Assembly (NCBI RefSeq): GCF_964656455.1 | Contig: NC_135717.1 | Location: 137,716,308-137,780,307, forward strand | DNA length: 64,000 bases | Direction: 5' to 3' | Source: Halichoerus grypus | Lineage: Eukaryota > Chordata > Mammalia > Carnivora > Phocidae | Part shown: positions 33,481-45,598 of the stretch, one piece after another | How positions within the stretch are numbered: position 1 is the stretch's first letter | Layout: every line of letters starts with the position of its first letter | Made by a program: the position numbers and the translations under genes | Notes under the pieces: model-generated | What the model saw: only the letters and a program-made list of their open reading frames with translations | What the model was told of the DNA's origin: nothing | The model's database searches: none

Positions 33481-33739
33481 GGTTTGTTTTGTTTTTGTTT
33501 TATTTAAAGGTTGAGGGAATTCCCCTGAAGTCTTCTAATAGTATCTGACACTATTTTTGTGAAATATTTTATCAACAGTTATCTTGTCACAAATTTTAAA
33601 TCATGTTTTCCTGAGCTGAAATAATCCACACCAATTACCACAGAAGTACATTCCACATTTCTAAATATTGGATACAGACACTATAGAAATCAACCAGACA
33701 AATAGATGACAGAGATGATTTCTTAAATGTGTTTATGTC

Positions 33740-33964
33740 GGGCGCCTGGGTGGCTCAGTTGGTTAAGCGACTGCCTTCGGCTCAGGTCATGATCCTGGAG
33801 TCCCTGGATCGAGTCCCGCATCGGGCTCCCTGCTCGGCAGGGAGTCTGCTTCTCCCTCTGACCCTCCCCCTCTCATGTGCTTGCTCTCTCTCATTCTCTC
33901 TCTCTCAAATAAATAAATAAAAAATCTTTAAAAAAATAAAATAAAATAAAATAAATAAATAAAT
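33740..33964 (+). mobile_element. CAN-SINE, young copy with perfect 15-bp target duplication
   Basis: Head GGGCGCCTGGGTGGCTCAGT; tail extended by AAATA and AATA repeats. AAATGTGTTTATGTC flanks it exactly at 33725-33739 and 33965-33979. Confidence 0.97.
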
Positions 33965-33984
33965 AAATGTGTTTATGTCTGTAT

Positions 33985-34225
33985 TTCAACCCCTAAGTAG
34001 TGGAAAAGTGCATAGGCTTGAAAGTCAGACAGGCATAGATTCATCCCAACATGCTGTGACCTTGCAAAAGTACTTACACAGTCTGACCCTTAATGCTTCT
34101 CCATCTGTAAAATGCATTAATAATTCTAATAAAATCAGCCTTTTCATTAGCATGAAATAGAGAAATATATGTAAGTCCCCAGAGCAATGACTTGTACTTT
34201 AAGTACTCAATAAATATTTATTTTC
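33985..34225 (+). repeat. MIR SINE relic
   Basis: AGTGGAAAAGTGCATAGGC, TGACCTTGCAAAAGTACTTA, TCTCCATCTGTAAAATGCA and AAGTACTCAATAAATATTTA occur in MIR order. Confidence 0.8.
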
Positions 34226-34489
34226 ACCCATCTCAATTAATTAGCATGTAAAATGTCTAATGGCACCAATAATAATTATCATGTAAAAACTGCACAAGAT
34301 ACATTTAAGTAATTGTTATCTTAGTTTTGAATCTGGATAGTTTTATTTTTTCCTTTTTCCCCCAAATTATATAAATGAAACATAAAATCAAAATTCCAGT
34401 GGGAAATTTTTGACAAGTTGCCTTAAATTTCTCTCTACATCCAAAAACAGATTAATGGATTTTCATCTGAAAATATCTTTATTTTGCTA

Positions 34490-34790
34490 TCATTTTTAAT
34501 TGAAATTTATGTTAAAATGATCATAGACTCATACAGTTGTACAAAATAACACAGAAAGATCTGTGTAAATTTTACCCCGTTTACCACAATGGTAACAACA
34601 ATTCACAATCTTAATTCAAATGCCCCCAGTTTCACTTGGACCCACTTGTGTGTGTGTGTTTAGTTCTATACAATGTTAGCATGTGTGTGTGTATCTGTCA
34701 CCACAGGCAAGATACACAGGCTCCCCTTTTATGTTGTCCTTTGATGATAGTTTTTATTTTCTAATTTGCATGACAAATATGATTCTGCCT
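34490..34790. mobile_element. L1 3' UTR-like fragment
   Basis: ACAGAAAGATCTGTGTAAAT, ACCCCGTTTACCACAATGG and TTAGTTCTATACAATG resemble a common L1M/L1ME 3' UTR. Contains short TG runs. Confidence 0.5.
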
Positions 34791-34894
34791 TGCCAGATTT
34801 TCCTTCTTTTTTCCTGCTTCACAAATAGACAACTTAGGCAGAAAATAGGCCATTCCTTTGTGTGGGTCTTCAATAGCTCTTACCTTAACTATTT

Positions 34895-35668
34895 GCAATA
34901 ATAGCTTTGCAATTGGTCTCTCTAATAATGACCTCTTATTCTTCTCTGATCTGTATTGCCAAAGTTATGGTTCTAAATACAAGTCCAGGGATGCCTGGGT
35001 GGCTCAGTTGGTTAAGCATCTGCCTTCGTCTCAAGTCATGATCTCAGGGTCCTGGGATCGAGTGCCGCCTTGGGCTCCTTGCTCGGCAAGAAGCCTGCTT
35101 CTCCCTCTGCCTGCCACTCCCCCTGCTTGTGCTCTCTCTCTCTGACAAATAAATAAATAAAGTCTTAAATAAATAAATAAATAAATTCCAATCAAATCTA
35201 CTGTCCTAAAACCTGCAATGGCTCTTTGATGTCACATGACAAAATAACGCCTTACAAAGTCCATCTTAATCTGAATTCATCCTTTTTTCTAGCCATACCT
35301 CCCACTATCCACGGTCATGAACCCCATACATTATGACTTTGAACTACTCACCAGGCCCACAACACACCAAGTATTTTTATACCTTCTGCTCCCGCCCTTC
35401 AACTTTTCTTTCAAAATCAAGCCCAAGTTTTTATCTTTCCTGGAGAATCTTCCCTAACTCACCAAGGCAGATCTGGTTGCATACTCTTGTCTGCTTTCTG
35501 AAACTTTTTATGTATACATGTGTGTTCCCATGTTTCCTTCTCCCCGAACACACACTACACTGGATTATTAGTCACTACAGGCAGTGTCCTTGTTTTTGTA
35601 TACTCCTGGCTTGGATAATGACTAGCAGGGCAAGGACAGTCAATAAATATTTGTTTGATAGAATGAAG
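34895..35668 (+). mobile_element. L2 LINE 3' region split by a CAN-SINE
   Basis: CCTAAAACCTGCAATGGCTC, TTTCCTGGAGAATCTTCCC, GACAGTCAATAAATATTTG and TTTGATAGAATGAA follow the L2 3' end in order. The SINE at 34987-35181 separates the left part (34895-34986) from the rest. Confidence 0.75.
34987..35181 (+). mobile_element. CAN-SINE, plus orientation
   Basis: Head GGGATGCCTGGGTGGCTCAG, internal CAAGTCATGATCTCAGGG, tail CAAATAAATAAATAAAGTC and a TAAA run. Inserted within an L2. Confidence 0.95.
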
Positions 35669-35989
35669 TGAAAGGAAAGAAGCAAAGAAGAAAGCTAGTG
35701 AGGGAGGGAGAAAGGAAAGAAAAAAGTCATTGAAAACAAACTGGAAGTCATAACACTTTATTAAGTGATCCTTTTTTGAAGACAATTGCATCAATTCTAC
35801 ATTTGTCTATGTGAGAAAATTTGACAATCTACTCTATGCAAGAAGATTTTTGGATATGGTTTAGATCTTGTTTGGATATTTGTTTAGATATTATTTTTCC
35901 TCATCTGTGAAGCAACTTGTTGGTAAAAATAAATATTGAAATCTGAGATCATAAGAAATAAGGAAAATAAATTATATATTATTTGGAGA

Positions 35990-36377
35990 CAATTGCAGTG
36001 TCCATTATTGGGAGAATAGTGAAATGTGGTGGATGCATATCAGAATATTATGCAGCAGAATGTCAAATGTAATATGGCAACAGGGATAGATCTGTGAAAT
36101 GCAGTGCTTGCAAAATAAAACCACAATTAGATATTATTACACACCTATTAGAATTGCTCAAATTAAAACAAAACAAAACACCTGGCTGATGGTACAATAT
36201 ACTAGTAAAGATGTAGAACAGCAAGAATTCTCATTCATTGTTGATCTGAATACAAAATGGTACAGTCATTTTGGAAGATAGTTTGGCAGTTCCTTTTAAA
36301 GTTAAATATACACTTACTGTATGACCCAGCAGTGTCGCTCCTGGCTATTTACCCAAGTGAACTGGAAACTTATGTTC

Positions 36378-36409
<32 letters not shown>

Positions 36410-36845
36410 ACACCTGGAGGTGAACATTTATGACAACTTATTCCTAATTGCCAAAAACTGTAAGCAATGAAGATATTGTCCACAGGTGAATAGATAAATA
36501 AACAATGTACAATGGAATACTACTCAGAAATAAAAAGGAACAAGCTACTAATATACTCAACAACATGGATGAATCTCAAATACATTTTTGCCAAGTGAAA
36601 GAAACCATAATCAAAAGGCTATATATTATATAATTTCATTTCTATGACATATGGGAGAGGCAACATTAAAGGGATAGAAGACACATCAGTGCTTGCCAGG
36701 GGTTCAGGAGGGGTGAAGACTTGACTCCAAAGGTGCTACAGAGGAAGAGACTTTTTAGGGTACTAGAACTGTTCTATACTCTATCAGTAGTGAATACTTA
36801 CAGACTTTATACATTTCTCAAAATCATTTATTGTATTCACATTTT
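35990..36845 (+). mobile_element. L1M 3' fragment (end of ORF2 region and 3' UTR)
   Basis: TATGACCCAGCAGTGTCGC, TAGATAAATAAACAATGTAC and ACATGGATGAATCTCAAAT are L1 ORF2-end signatures, followed by GTGCTTGCCAGGGGTTCAGG and CTTACAGACTTTATACAT. Frames are broken. A CAN-SINE follows directly. Confidence 0.85.
36377..36413. repeat. (CA)n microsatellite
   Basis: CA units with one AA interruption, inside the L1 fragment. Confidence 0.97.
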
Positions 36846-36860
36846 AAAAAGTCAACCAGG

Positions 36861-37060
36861 GGCGCCTGGGTGGCTCAGTCGTTAAGCGTCTGCCTTCGGC
36901 TCGGGTCATGGTCCCAGCGTCCTGGGATTGAGCCCTGCTTCGGGCTCCCTGCTTGGAGGGAAGCCTGCTTCTCCCTCTCCCATTCCCCCTGCTTGTGTTC
37001 CCTCTCACACTGTCTCTTTCTCTCTGTCAAATAAATAAATAAAATCTTAAAAAAAAAAAA
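36861..37060 (+). mobile_element. CAN-SINE, young copy with 15-bp target duplication
   Basis: Head GGCGCCTGGGTGGCTCAGTC, tail CAAATAAATAAATAAAATC and a long poly-A. AAAAAGTCAACCAGG is perfect on both sides (36846-36860 and 37061-37075). Confidence 0.97.
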
Positions 37061-37327
37061 AAAAAGTCAACCAGGATGTTGAGGGATCCTAGGATGGAAT
37101 TCAGTCTGATAAATTAATCTAATTGTATTACAAATATATAATATAACCCCATTAGAGGTATAGGTAAAAAAGGAACTTATTTTAGAAAACAGTATTTTGA
37201 CTAAATACTATAAGGCTAAAGGCAAAAGCAGCTATACATAAACCCTGTATTCTATTTGGTAAATTTGTTTCTCATAGAGGTGAGTATTAGAAGTTCTAAA
37301 ACTAATCTGTCTGTATACCGGGTATTT

Positions 37328-37747
37328 GTATTCACTTGCCAGGGCTGCCATAACAAAGTACCAACCTGGGTGGCTTAAGCAACAGAGATTTACTGTCTCA
37401 CAGTTTGGGAGACTAGAAGTCTGAAATCAAGATTTTGGTAGAGTTGGTCCCTTCTGAGTGCTATGAGGAAAGGATCTGTTCCAGGCCTTTCTCTTTGGCT
37501 TGTAGATGGCCTTCTTTGACCAAGATCTTCATATTGTCTTCTCTCTATGCGTGTGTTCGTGTCCAAATTCCCCCTTTTTATAAGGACACCAGTCAAACTG
37601 GATGAGGGCTCATTCTAATGACCTCATTTTACCTTGCTTTCCTCTTACCTCTGTAAAGACTATCTCCAAATAAGGTCACATTATGAGGTACTAGGGGTTA
37701 GGACTTCAACATATGAACTTTGGGAGGGCACAATTTAACGTGCAGTA
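37328..37747 (-). mobile_element. MaLR (MLT1/MST-like) LTR, minus orientation
   Basis: CCAGGGCTGCCATAACAAAG, GTGGCTTAAGCAACAGAGAT, ATAAGGACACCAGTCAAAC and TCTCCAAATAAGGTCACAT are the reverse of a common mammalian MaLR LTR. Solo LTR; no internal region seen. Confidence 0.75.
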
Positions 37748-37900
37748 CCAGGGTCAAACAAATAAGTAAATAATTGTAGATAATGGGAGCAGATCTCTCA
37801 TTATCAGAGGGAAAAAATCACAAATAAGCAAGGAGAGAAGGCTAAAATGAGCCCTGCAGTACTGGATTGGGGCTAGAAATATCAATATGAATTCATGTTT

Positions 37901-37914
37901 ATAGATAGATAGAT

Positions 37915-37949
<35 letters not shown>
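37901..37949. repeat. (TAGA)n microsatellite
   Basis: Tetranucleotide run with one GATGATAGA interruption. Confidence 0.98.
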
Positions 37950-37999
37950 GTGTGCATACATAGGTTTAGTATATATACATATATTTCCTAGCTCTGTCC

Positions 38000-38850
38000 A
38001 TTGAGAGGGCCTAGAAGTAGTGACATTCTAGTAAAATAAGCATGCCCATCACCCAGATTTTGATTTCTAATTACCATTTTTTCCAAGAGAAGGAGATATA
38101 GCTGATTCTAGGGCTGGAGGAGGGAAAATACAAGGTAAGTCTAGAACATCTTATATTACTGTAAGTTTGAATAAACATAAAAGTGATGGGGGCATATCAC
38201 AAGGACACAGAAGTCAATCTGAAAGAGCTCCCAATGGCCCCCAATGGCCAAAGCTGGAATAATTCAGTAGCAAAATAATGATAGGATTGGATTATAACCC
38301 AAGGAATAAAATAAATATCCATGAGTCCATATTGATATAAAGATTATTGAGTGTGGAGGCGCCTGGGTGGCTCAGTGGGTTAAGCATCTGAGTTTTGATT
38401 TCAGCTCAGGTCATGATCTCAGGGTTGTGAGATCGAGCCCTACATGGGGCTCTGCGCTGGCTGTGGGGCCTGCTTAAGATTCTCTCTCTCCCTCCCCTTC
38501 TGCCATACCCTCCCTTCAAAAAAAAATTATTGGATGCAAAATAAATAGTGGAGAAGGGACAAATCCTCCTTATAGAAGAATCCAAAGAATATGTGTAGAT
38601 ATCCCCCACTCCAGGAGGTGAAGGTTACTTCCCTCCCCCTTGGCTGAGGATTGGATTTAATGATTCACTTCCAAAGAAGAGTAAGGAAAGGGAAAAATAT
38701 TAGCTTTATAGTAGAGAAACCTGACAAATATCACTTTAACTAAAATGATCAAGGTTAACATCATCAGTTATGAGTCATGTTAATATCAAGTACTCCCTGA
38801 TAGGATGAAGCAGGAATTAATATTAAATAGATATATATTAAACACATTAT
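38000..38850. mobile_element. L1M 3' fragment split by a CAN-SINE
   Basis: CCCCCACTCCAGGAGGTGAAG, ATTGGATTTAATGATTCAC, GAGAAACCTGACAAATATC and GATCAAGGTTAACATCATC resemble a frequent old L1 3' region. The left limit is uncertain. Confidence 0.5.
38358..38526 (+). mobile_element. CAN-SINE, older subtype
   Basis: Head AGGCGCCTGGGTGGCTCAGT with the variant interior GAGTTTTGATTTCAGCTCAG and a short A tail. Flanks with ATTATTG on both sides suggest a target duplication. Confidence 0.92.
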
Positions 38851-39237
38851 AATGGGGAGGTAGAAGGGAATAAAATGTAGTATAGAAGTAAAAGGGAATC
38901 AATTTATTGACCTAGAAAGGCCTTATCTGGGAGTTAGGAGGAGTTACAAGATAAGTTTTAAAAAGAAAAAAAAGACAAAAAAATAAGACGTGGAATGTGG
39001 CTATGCATCTTTTGCCAATACTAGACATTCAATATCTTTCATTTCTCAATATTTTATCTCTGCAGAATCAAACTGTGATTCATATTTTGAAAAGTTAGTT
39101 CTTGAAGCTAGAAGAAGCAAAGAGCAGTAAAATTAGATTTTCGTCAGTTGTAGCAGAGTAAATTTGAACAACTGCGGGACACTGGAGATAAAATATGGAA
39201 AAAAATTAAGGAAAAATCAAGTCAACAGTAACAATAA

Positions 39238-39480
39238 TAGTAATCGCTAACCTTTACTGAGTGTCTTCTATGTGCCCCATACTGTCCTGTAAAGATTTAC
39301 AACTCTTAGCTCATTTAATCCTCACAACAACCCTATAAGATACCACTCTATTTATCCCTATGTTCTAGATGAGGAAATTCAGGTCCAGAGACATCCAGGA
39401 TCTGTCCCAAGGCCACACAGCCCTTAAGTGGCAGGGTCTGGATTTACATCTGCAGAGCCTGGCACCAGAGTCCGAGCCTG
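39238..39480 (-). repeat. MIR SINE, well preserved
   Basis: CTTCTATGTGCCCCATACTG, CATTTAATCCTCACAACAAC, GATGAGGAAATTCAGGTCC and CAAGGCCACACAGCCC are the reverse of nearly the whole MIR. Confidence 0.9.
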
Positions 39481-39504
39481 TAATTACCTCTTTTCTAGTT
39501 AATT

Positions 39505-39745
39505 GCATAAGATGTCCCAGAATTCAAGGAATTCACTCTGAAAGAAACAGACAAATAACCAAGCAGCTACAATTCAATTGTAAGTGGTAATAATAGAGAA
39601 GTAGGTACCAGAAAAGATGTCACAGAAGTGACATCTGAAACCAAATCTTGAAGGGGAGGTAAGAATTTGCTGTGTGATAAGAGCAGGACAGTATTTCTGG
39701 CAAGAGAACAACCATGTCGAAGATGTTTTGGTCTAGTTGTTCAAG
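39505..39745 (-). mobile_element. L2 LINE relic (likely)
   Basis: CAGACAAATAACCAAGCAG, AAGTGACATCTGAAACCAA and ATTTCTGGCAAGAGAACAA fit the reversed L2 pattern. Confidence 0.5.
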
Positions 39746-40139
39746 GTCATTTGAGAAATAGAGTTATGGAATACAAAAGCACTCAAACAATGACTTCCAC
39801 CTTTGAGTATGGATTTCATATACAGAAAAACTCCAGCCAAGTCATGTAATGTGTTGGTACCAAGTATTTGTCCATTCAATTTGGGCCTATCACTCTCACA
39901 TACTTCAGGTGTCAAACTGAACCTCTATTTAACTCCAGAAACGAGACTTCTTAGTAATGAAGAAGGTGCATTTACATAGTCTCAAGCATCAAGGTTGTAT
40001 TCTTTACAGGTCATGAACCAGATTAAATCTATTTTCCAAAATCTTATAAAACAATCTCTTTTAAAAGCAGTTTTGAAAAATAGGTCACAAAAATCCAAGA
40101 GAGAGTAACAAACAGTCAGGGCTGAGGCAGCAGACACTA

Positions 40140-40335
40140 TGGCTCCTCCATATGTGTTGGGCATTGTTCTCAGTTGCCTTCATGCTTTAGCTCATTTATC
40201 TCTCACAACAGCCCTGTGAGGTAGCTACTTATTAGCACTATTTTATAGATGAGATCACTGAGATACAGAGAGGGTAAGTAACTTCGGCAAAGTTGCAATT
40301 AATCTGGTAACTGGTAGAGCCAGGATTCAATAAAA
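40140..40335 (-). repeat. MIR SINE relic
   Basis: TTGGGCATTGTTCTCAG, CAACAGCCCTGTGAGGTAG, ATAGATGAGATCACTGAG and GTAAGTAACTTCGGCAAAG. Confidence 0.8.
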
Positions 40336-41105
40336 TCCGGTAATTCCAGCCTGAATAGAAAAGAGGGATGCTATCTGGTTCTTGAATCCATTTCTTAATA
40401 CAACAAATGGTCTAGTATGACCAGATCAGTGGTCACCAACTCGAACATCCGCCGTTGCCAGGCCAGGGATGGATCATGTGAAGTCAGCCAGGAGTGGAAG
40501 GGACTGTGCGCAACAGGAGCCCAGAGGCAGCTACTCCTCGGCTCCAGCCAGTTGTTGCCCCACGGCTTCGGTATTATCAGATTTTCCAACTGGTCCAGAG
40601 AAACCAACTTTCATATGAAATCTGCCAATGTGGGAGCAGGAGTGCACAAACTGAGTTTAGTTCTGCACATTCTGTGTTTGAGATAGCTCTGATGGCTCCG
40701 GCAGTTAGGAATTCAAATGGGTAGTTCAGGAGAATCGTGTGGGAGGCAAGTATGGATTTAGAAATCTTCAACACAAGGCACGCAGATGCGGATGCCCGTG
40801 GAAAAGGTAGATAAGAGGACCAGGAACTCCAGCATTTAAAAAGTTGGCAGAAGATAAAGGGTCAGCAAGAAAGACCTGTAGTAGGAGGAATGGCAGAGGA
40901 GACTAGTATCTGAGATGCCAAAGGAGGAAGGGCAATCAGGCAATATCTCTCAATCTAATCTTGTCAAGAGTCAGTGTACTGATTTCCTTCAGTAGAAGGT
41001 ATCTCAGACATCAGTAAGAAGAGATACTATTACTAAGTTCAAAGAATAATTTTTTAAGGCCCAAGTGGGCTATGACTTTCTTGTATCAAAAATTAGCGCT
41101 AGAGG

Positions 41106-41302
41106 GGCACCTGGGTGGCTCAGTCGTTAAGCGTCTGTCTTCGGCTCAGGTCATGATCCCAGGGTCCTGGGATCGAGTCCCACATCGGGCTCCCTCCTCG
41201 AGGGGAAGCCTGCTTCTCCCTCTCCCACTCCCGCTGCTGATGTTCCTGCTCTCGCTATCTCTGTCTCTGTCAAATAAATAAATAAAATCTTTAAAAAAAA
41301 AA
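41106..41302 (+). mobile_element. CAN-SINE, young copy
   Basis: Head GGCACCTGGGTGGCTCAGTC, tail CAAATAAATAAATAAAATC. Target duplication AAAAATTAGCGCTAGAGG ends at 41105 on the left and at 41320 on the right. Confidence 0.97.
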
Positions 41303-41320
41303 AAAAATTAGCGCTAGAGG

Positions 41321-42400
41321 AGCATCCCAGCACTTTCCTACTGCGAACCACTTCGATGGCTCTAATTTAAAAGGCAGAGTATTTTACTTCCATTTTTTCC
41401 CCCAATTTCTGTGATATTTTGTTAGCATACTAATTATAGTTCTGTTTCTTTGGGTATTCTTTCTCTGTATCCGGTATGCTCTTAAGACATTTTGAAACTT
41501 CTGAAATTCCAGATTTCAGCAGAACCACCAATAACAAAAACTGTGATTTTGTGGGAAAGCAATACCCATTTAGATTTAACAATTACATAAAAGCATTTTT
41601 CACACTTACAAGTTAAAACTTGGTTCACACATCACAAATTATTTATAACTTTGCTCAGACATAATTTTACAGTGAATTTAGGACCCCTTTGTCTATGAAC
41701 AAAGAAAGTAAAGGAACCTGTCTACTTGGGTTTCCAGGGAGCCAGTAAATAAAACCCATTTTCCCTGCCTGAGTTAGAACCAATTGAAAGAGAGATGGAA
41801 GAGGCAAGCAAGTGGACATCAAAATAGTTCCCTTCTTACAGAGAAGGTAGGCTGGAGAACATAGTTTTATATCTGCAGCAGATGGCTGGCTCTGCTCACA
41901 CTTCACCTCTGACTAACACAGGCCTCCCTGGCAGTCACAGGCCCTTCCATACCTTTAGCAAGGCAGAATGCAGACCTGGCATGACAAGTTCTGAAGAAAA
42001 TGGAGCCCAAGAGGGGACTGGGCTTGGCTTGCCCAGTACTTCCTCCCAGACTCCCCAGTCAGATAGATCACTCCTTCTGCCCTGGGGATAAACAATCCAG
42101 AGGAAAGAGCAAACCAAGTTTTTCTGGTGGAGGTTCTTCCACACTGAAGCCTGAGGCCAGAGAAATGGAAGCCACTCGTAATACTCCCTACTGCCTTACC
42201 TCCTTTCAAGTTCATCCTACAAAGCATCTCCTGTTATCCTCACACAGCTAGCAAATGACTAAACCAGGACCCAGAGCATATGATTTCAGAACAGCGACCT
42301 TCATATACCCTGGGAGGCTATGCCTCAGAGGTCTGTGGTTAAAAGGAACAATCCTGTTTAAATTCATTGGGTGGGCAGTTAGGGAAGAGACAATAATGAA
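41321..42400. other. Intergenic, unrecognised
   Basis: Somewhat GC-richer between 41880 and 42250, with short open frames on both strands, none with recognisable protein similarity. No gene call. Confidence 0.4.
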
Positions 42401-42439
42401 ATAGCCCAAAAAGGCACTGTGCGGGGATTCAGAAGACCT

Positions 42440-42620
42440 CAAATATGGTTGCAACAATGTTAGCAACTAGTTGCTTGGCCATGGTCAAGTCACTACATTC
42501 TTTATAAGCTTAGATTCTTCATCTGTAAAACCAGTTCAGCAAGTCCTGCCTTTCTACCAACCTGGAGGATCAAATAAGGTATCTCATAAAAATATTTTAA
42601 ACAAGCATCATGCTATGTTA
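42440..42620 (+). repeat. MIR SINE relic
   Basis: CATGGTCAAGTCACTACATTC, CTTCATCTGTAAAACCAG and GAGGATCAAATAAGGTATC. Confidence 0.7.
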
Positions 42621-42833
42621 AAAGATATAGTAGTTACTTGGGATAAAGTTATTATTTCAACAATATTACATAGAATAGGAAAACCAGACTGGTTTTCTGA
42701 ATGTTTGCATTTGAAAAGCAGATGCTGTAGAGGCAGGCAGAGGTAGATTTAAATCCCAGAGTCCTCTATACACTAACTGAGTAAACCTGGACAAGTAATT
42801 TAATCTTTCTGAATCTTGAAGGGGATCAGAATA

Positions 42834-43334
42834 TGCTACCCCCAAATACTCCACTTTGACATAGGGATTATTTTGAGTAAAAGGCAATTGAAAGCAAAGC
42901 CAACAGACGCAGGAAGAGTCCCCTGCCCTTCCCTGATTGCCTACAATCCAGGATATAAACTTCCCTTTGAGGAAGGTGCCCCCCCTGCATCAGTGAGAGG
43001 AGAATGGCTCCTATCATCAGAGATGGGGAGCTCATACCAAGATGAGTTTGCATAAACAGACCTTACTAAAATAGCCCTTATCTTCCATTATTTTCCCTAC
43101 ATATTTCCCCACAATTTATCATCCCTTGAAGCCAAAATTCTCTTCCCTTAGTTAAGAAGGGTATAAAAGTTCCCAAGTATAACTGCTTCTTTGAGAGTTT
43201 TGCTGTAAACTCCTGTGCATGTAAATATTAATAAAAATTGTCTGCATTTTCACCTGTTAATCTGTCTTTTTTTAGTTTAATTCACAGGCCACCATGTACT
43301 GAACCTAAGAGAGTAAAGTTTTTCCTCCCCGACA
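42834..43334 (+). mobile_element. Solo LTR of an endogenous retrovirus (ERV1-like), copy A
   Basis: About 500 bp starting TGCTACCCCCAAATACTCC and ending TTTTTCCTCCCCGACA. It has a promoter-like GGGTATAAAAG (43151) and the polyadenylation signal AATAAA (43231), then TTAATCTGTCTTTTTTTAG. No gag, pol or env frame is adjacent. Class inferred from LTR structure; subfamily not recognised. Confidence 0.65.
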
Positions 43335-43794
43335 AAAGTTTTGCCTCTTTGTCTGCATATATGAATGCTTATATCCTTTTTACCTAATAGGGTTTTGTGA
43401 GGGCTATATAAAGGGCCTATCAATTTACTTGATAAGTGTTAGTTTTCTTCCTTTTTTCTTGTTCTAATCTAAAGATGGACCTTACCTACAACAGGCTTTA
43501 TCTTTTAATCAAGTGAATTTTATGTGTATAAATCATTTGACTGAACTGTTAAAAAATTCACTTTTTGAGTAGTTTTTTTTTTAAATGTCGGATTGGTGCG
43601 CTAATTAAATAAACACAATTCCATGATTCAGCATTGTAGAAGAAATTAGCAGCCATCCTTGATACTCCTAAGTAGTTTTCTTGAGTATCTGAATTTTAAA
43701 ATATTAGTTCTTATCAAAATAATTTACCTGTGTAGCAAGAAGTCTGCTTCTATTAGTTTCTAGCATCAGCACATAAATATACATTCATCATTAA

Positions 43795-43965
43795 TTTACT
43801 CAATTAGCAAAGCTTTATTAAGCAATTGCTATGTCTAGATGTTGGATTTTGTAATGTTGAGAACATGATGTTATGATCTAGTTGGGGATATAGCCCAAAT
43901 AAATATAATAAAAGGAAGACTATACTATAACAAGGAACAATAATCTGTGAAAGTTGCATAACCTA
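43795..43965 (-). mobile_element. L2 LINE relic
   Basis: TTTATTAAGCAATTGCTATG, then GATCTAGTTGGGGATATAG, is the reversed L2 3' end, strongly decayed. Confidence 0.5.
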
Positions 43966-43969
43966 ATGC

Positions 43970-44050
43970 CTTAATTCTCTCATCTGTAAAATGGAAATAA
44001 AAACTTTTGATCCCACAGGACTGTTAAAATCATTATATAAGATAATGAAG
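43970..44050 (+). repeat. MIR fragment
   Basis: TTCTCTCATCTGTAAAATGG and CACAGGACTGTTAAAATCA. Confidence 0.65.
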
Positions 44051-44451
44051 CTAAAATTAGAAGAATGATCCCCACACTCACAGCCCAGTCAGCCTGGGAA
44101 GGAAAATATCCCTTGGTGGAGACTATTATTTACCCACTAAAATTCATTCTCCTTTCCTTTCTAGGTACATGGCTGCCCTCCTAGACTAAATTCCTTAGCC
44201 TTCTGCACAAGATGAGACATAGTAAGAGACACAGGAAGACCAAGACAGAGAGAGAGAGAGAGAAAGAGAAAGAGAGGAGAAACAGAGAGACTCCAGATCC
44301 AATAGTTACTTTCTGGATAATTGGACAAAAATGTAAAGAGGAGGATCTAGAATTCATTCTGATGGGAAACCTCACAAGGTAACAGATGTGGAGTGTGCAC
44401 ACATATTCTGGCTGTCCTTTAGAACTTGGGTTGCTGGGTGATTCTCTGGGG

Positions 44452-44820
44452 ACACCACTATAGGCTGAATGTTTGTGTCCCTTTGAAATTTATATGTTGA
44501 AACCTAACCCCTCATGTGATGGTATTTGGAGGTGGGGCTTTTGGGAGGTGATTAGGTCATGAGGATGGAGCTCTCATGAATGAGATTAATGCCCTTATAA
44601 AAATGACTCCAGAGAGATGCCTCACCCCCTCTGTCATGTGAGGACACAGAAATAAAATGGCAGCCTATGAAGCAGGAAGCTAGTTCTCATCAGACACTGA
44701 ATCTGGTGGCACCCTCTCTTGGACTTCTCAGTCTCCAGAACTGTGAGAAATGAATGTTTGTTGTTGAAGCCACATGGCATATGGCATTTTTGTTATAGTA
44801 GCCTAAACAGACTAAGACAG
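44452..44820 (+). mobile_element. MaLR (MLT1/MST-like) LTR, plus orientation
   Basis: GGCTGAATGTTTGTGTCCC, GATGGTATTTGGAGGTGGGG, GAGGTGATTAGGTCATGAGG, CCTCCAGAACTGTGAGAAAT and TGTTATAGTAGCCTAAACAG follow a MaLR LTR from end to end. Solo LTR. Confidence 0.88.
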
Positions 44821-45056
44821 CCACCAACCCAACCCGCAGACATACACACAGTTCTGTAGGACTTGGAGTGACAAAGGTTACCATGGGCAGCCCTGAAGCA
44901 ATGCCTGAATGCTACTCTATAGTAAATAAGTCAAACTCAGGGGAAGGATTAAGGATGCTGGGGCAGGTTGTGTGGATAAAGAAAGAGTATGCAGATAGAT
45001 AAACCTAAGAAAAGGGAAACCAGGTGAGTAACCAGAGATACCTATAGAGTCTAGAG

Positions 45057-45371
45057 CTGCCTCATCCAATGCAGCAGCTACTACTTCAGGTAGCTATTGA
45101 GCACCAAAATGTGGCTAGGCTGAATTAAGATGTGCTTTAAATGTGAAAATACACATCAGATTCCAAAGACAACACAAAGAAAGAATTGAAGATGCTTCAT
45201 TAATATTTTTGAATGCTAATTACATGTTGAAATGATAATATTTTGGCTATATTGGGTTGAATAAATGTATTATTCTGTATTACCTGTTTCTTTTTACTTT
45301 TTAAAATGTGACTACTAAAAACTTTAAAATCACGTTTGTGGCTTGCATTGTGTTTCTCTTGGGCAGTACTG
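45057..45371. mobile_element. hAT-type MITE (first of an adjacent pair)
   Basis: Contains AGCACCAAAATGTGGCTAGG, as in the mammalian hAT family with TGTGGCTAGTGGC termini. Flanks GTCTAGAG (45049-45056) and CACTAGAC (45372-45379) are a decayed 8-bp target duplication. Confidence 0.65.
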
Positions 45372-45379
45372 CACTAGAC

Positions 45380-45598
45380 CGTGGGTCGGTAAATTTTAGT
45401 TCACAGGCCAAACCTAGCCCAAACCCTATTTTTGTAAATAAAGTTTTATAGGAACACAGCCAAGTCTATTTGTTTGCATAACATTTATGGCTGTTTTCCC
45501 CGCAATAGCAGGGTTGAGTTGTTGCAAAAGAGGCAAACTCTTCAAAGCCTAAACTATTTACTCTATGGCCATTTACAGAAAAAGTTCTCCAACCTCTG
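45380..45598. mobile_element. hAT-type MITE (second of the pair), same family as 17256-17470
   Basis: TTTTGTAAATAAAGTTTTAT, GGAACACAGCCAAGTC and TTACAGAAAAAGTTC match the family seen in intron 2. Flanks CACTAGAC and GTCTAGAC (45599-45606) are its 8-bp target duplication. Confidence 0.78.

Noticed and set aside
33729..33920. Recurring peptide with GAWVAQLVKRLPSAQVMI in many places (also near 41072, 47211, 58978, 62095)
   Set aside because: It is the translation of the CAN-SINE tRNA-derived head and body; its recurrence follows the SINE copies, not genes.
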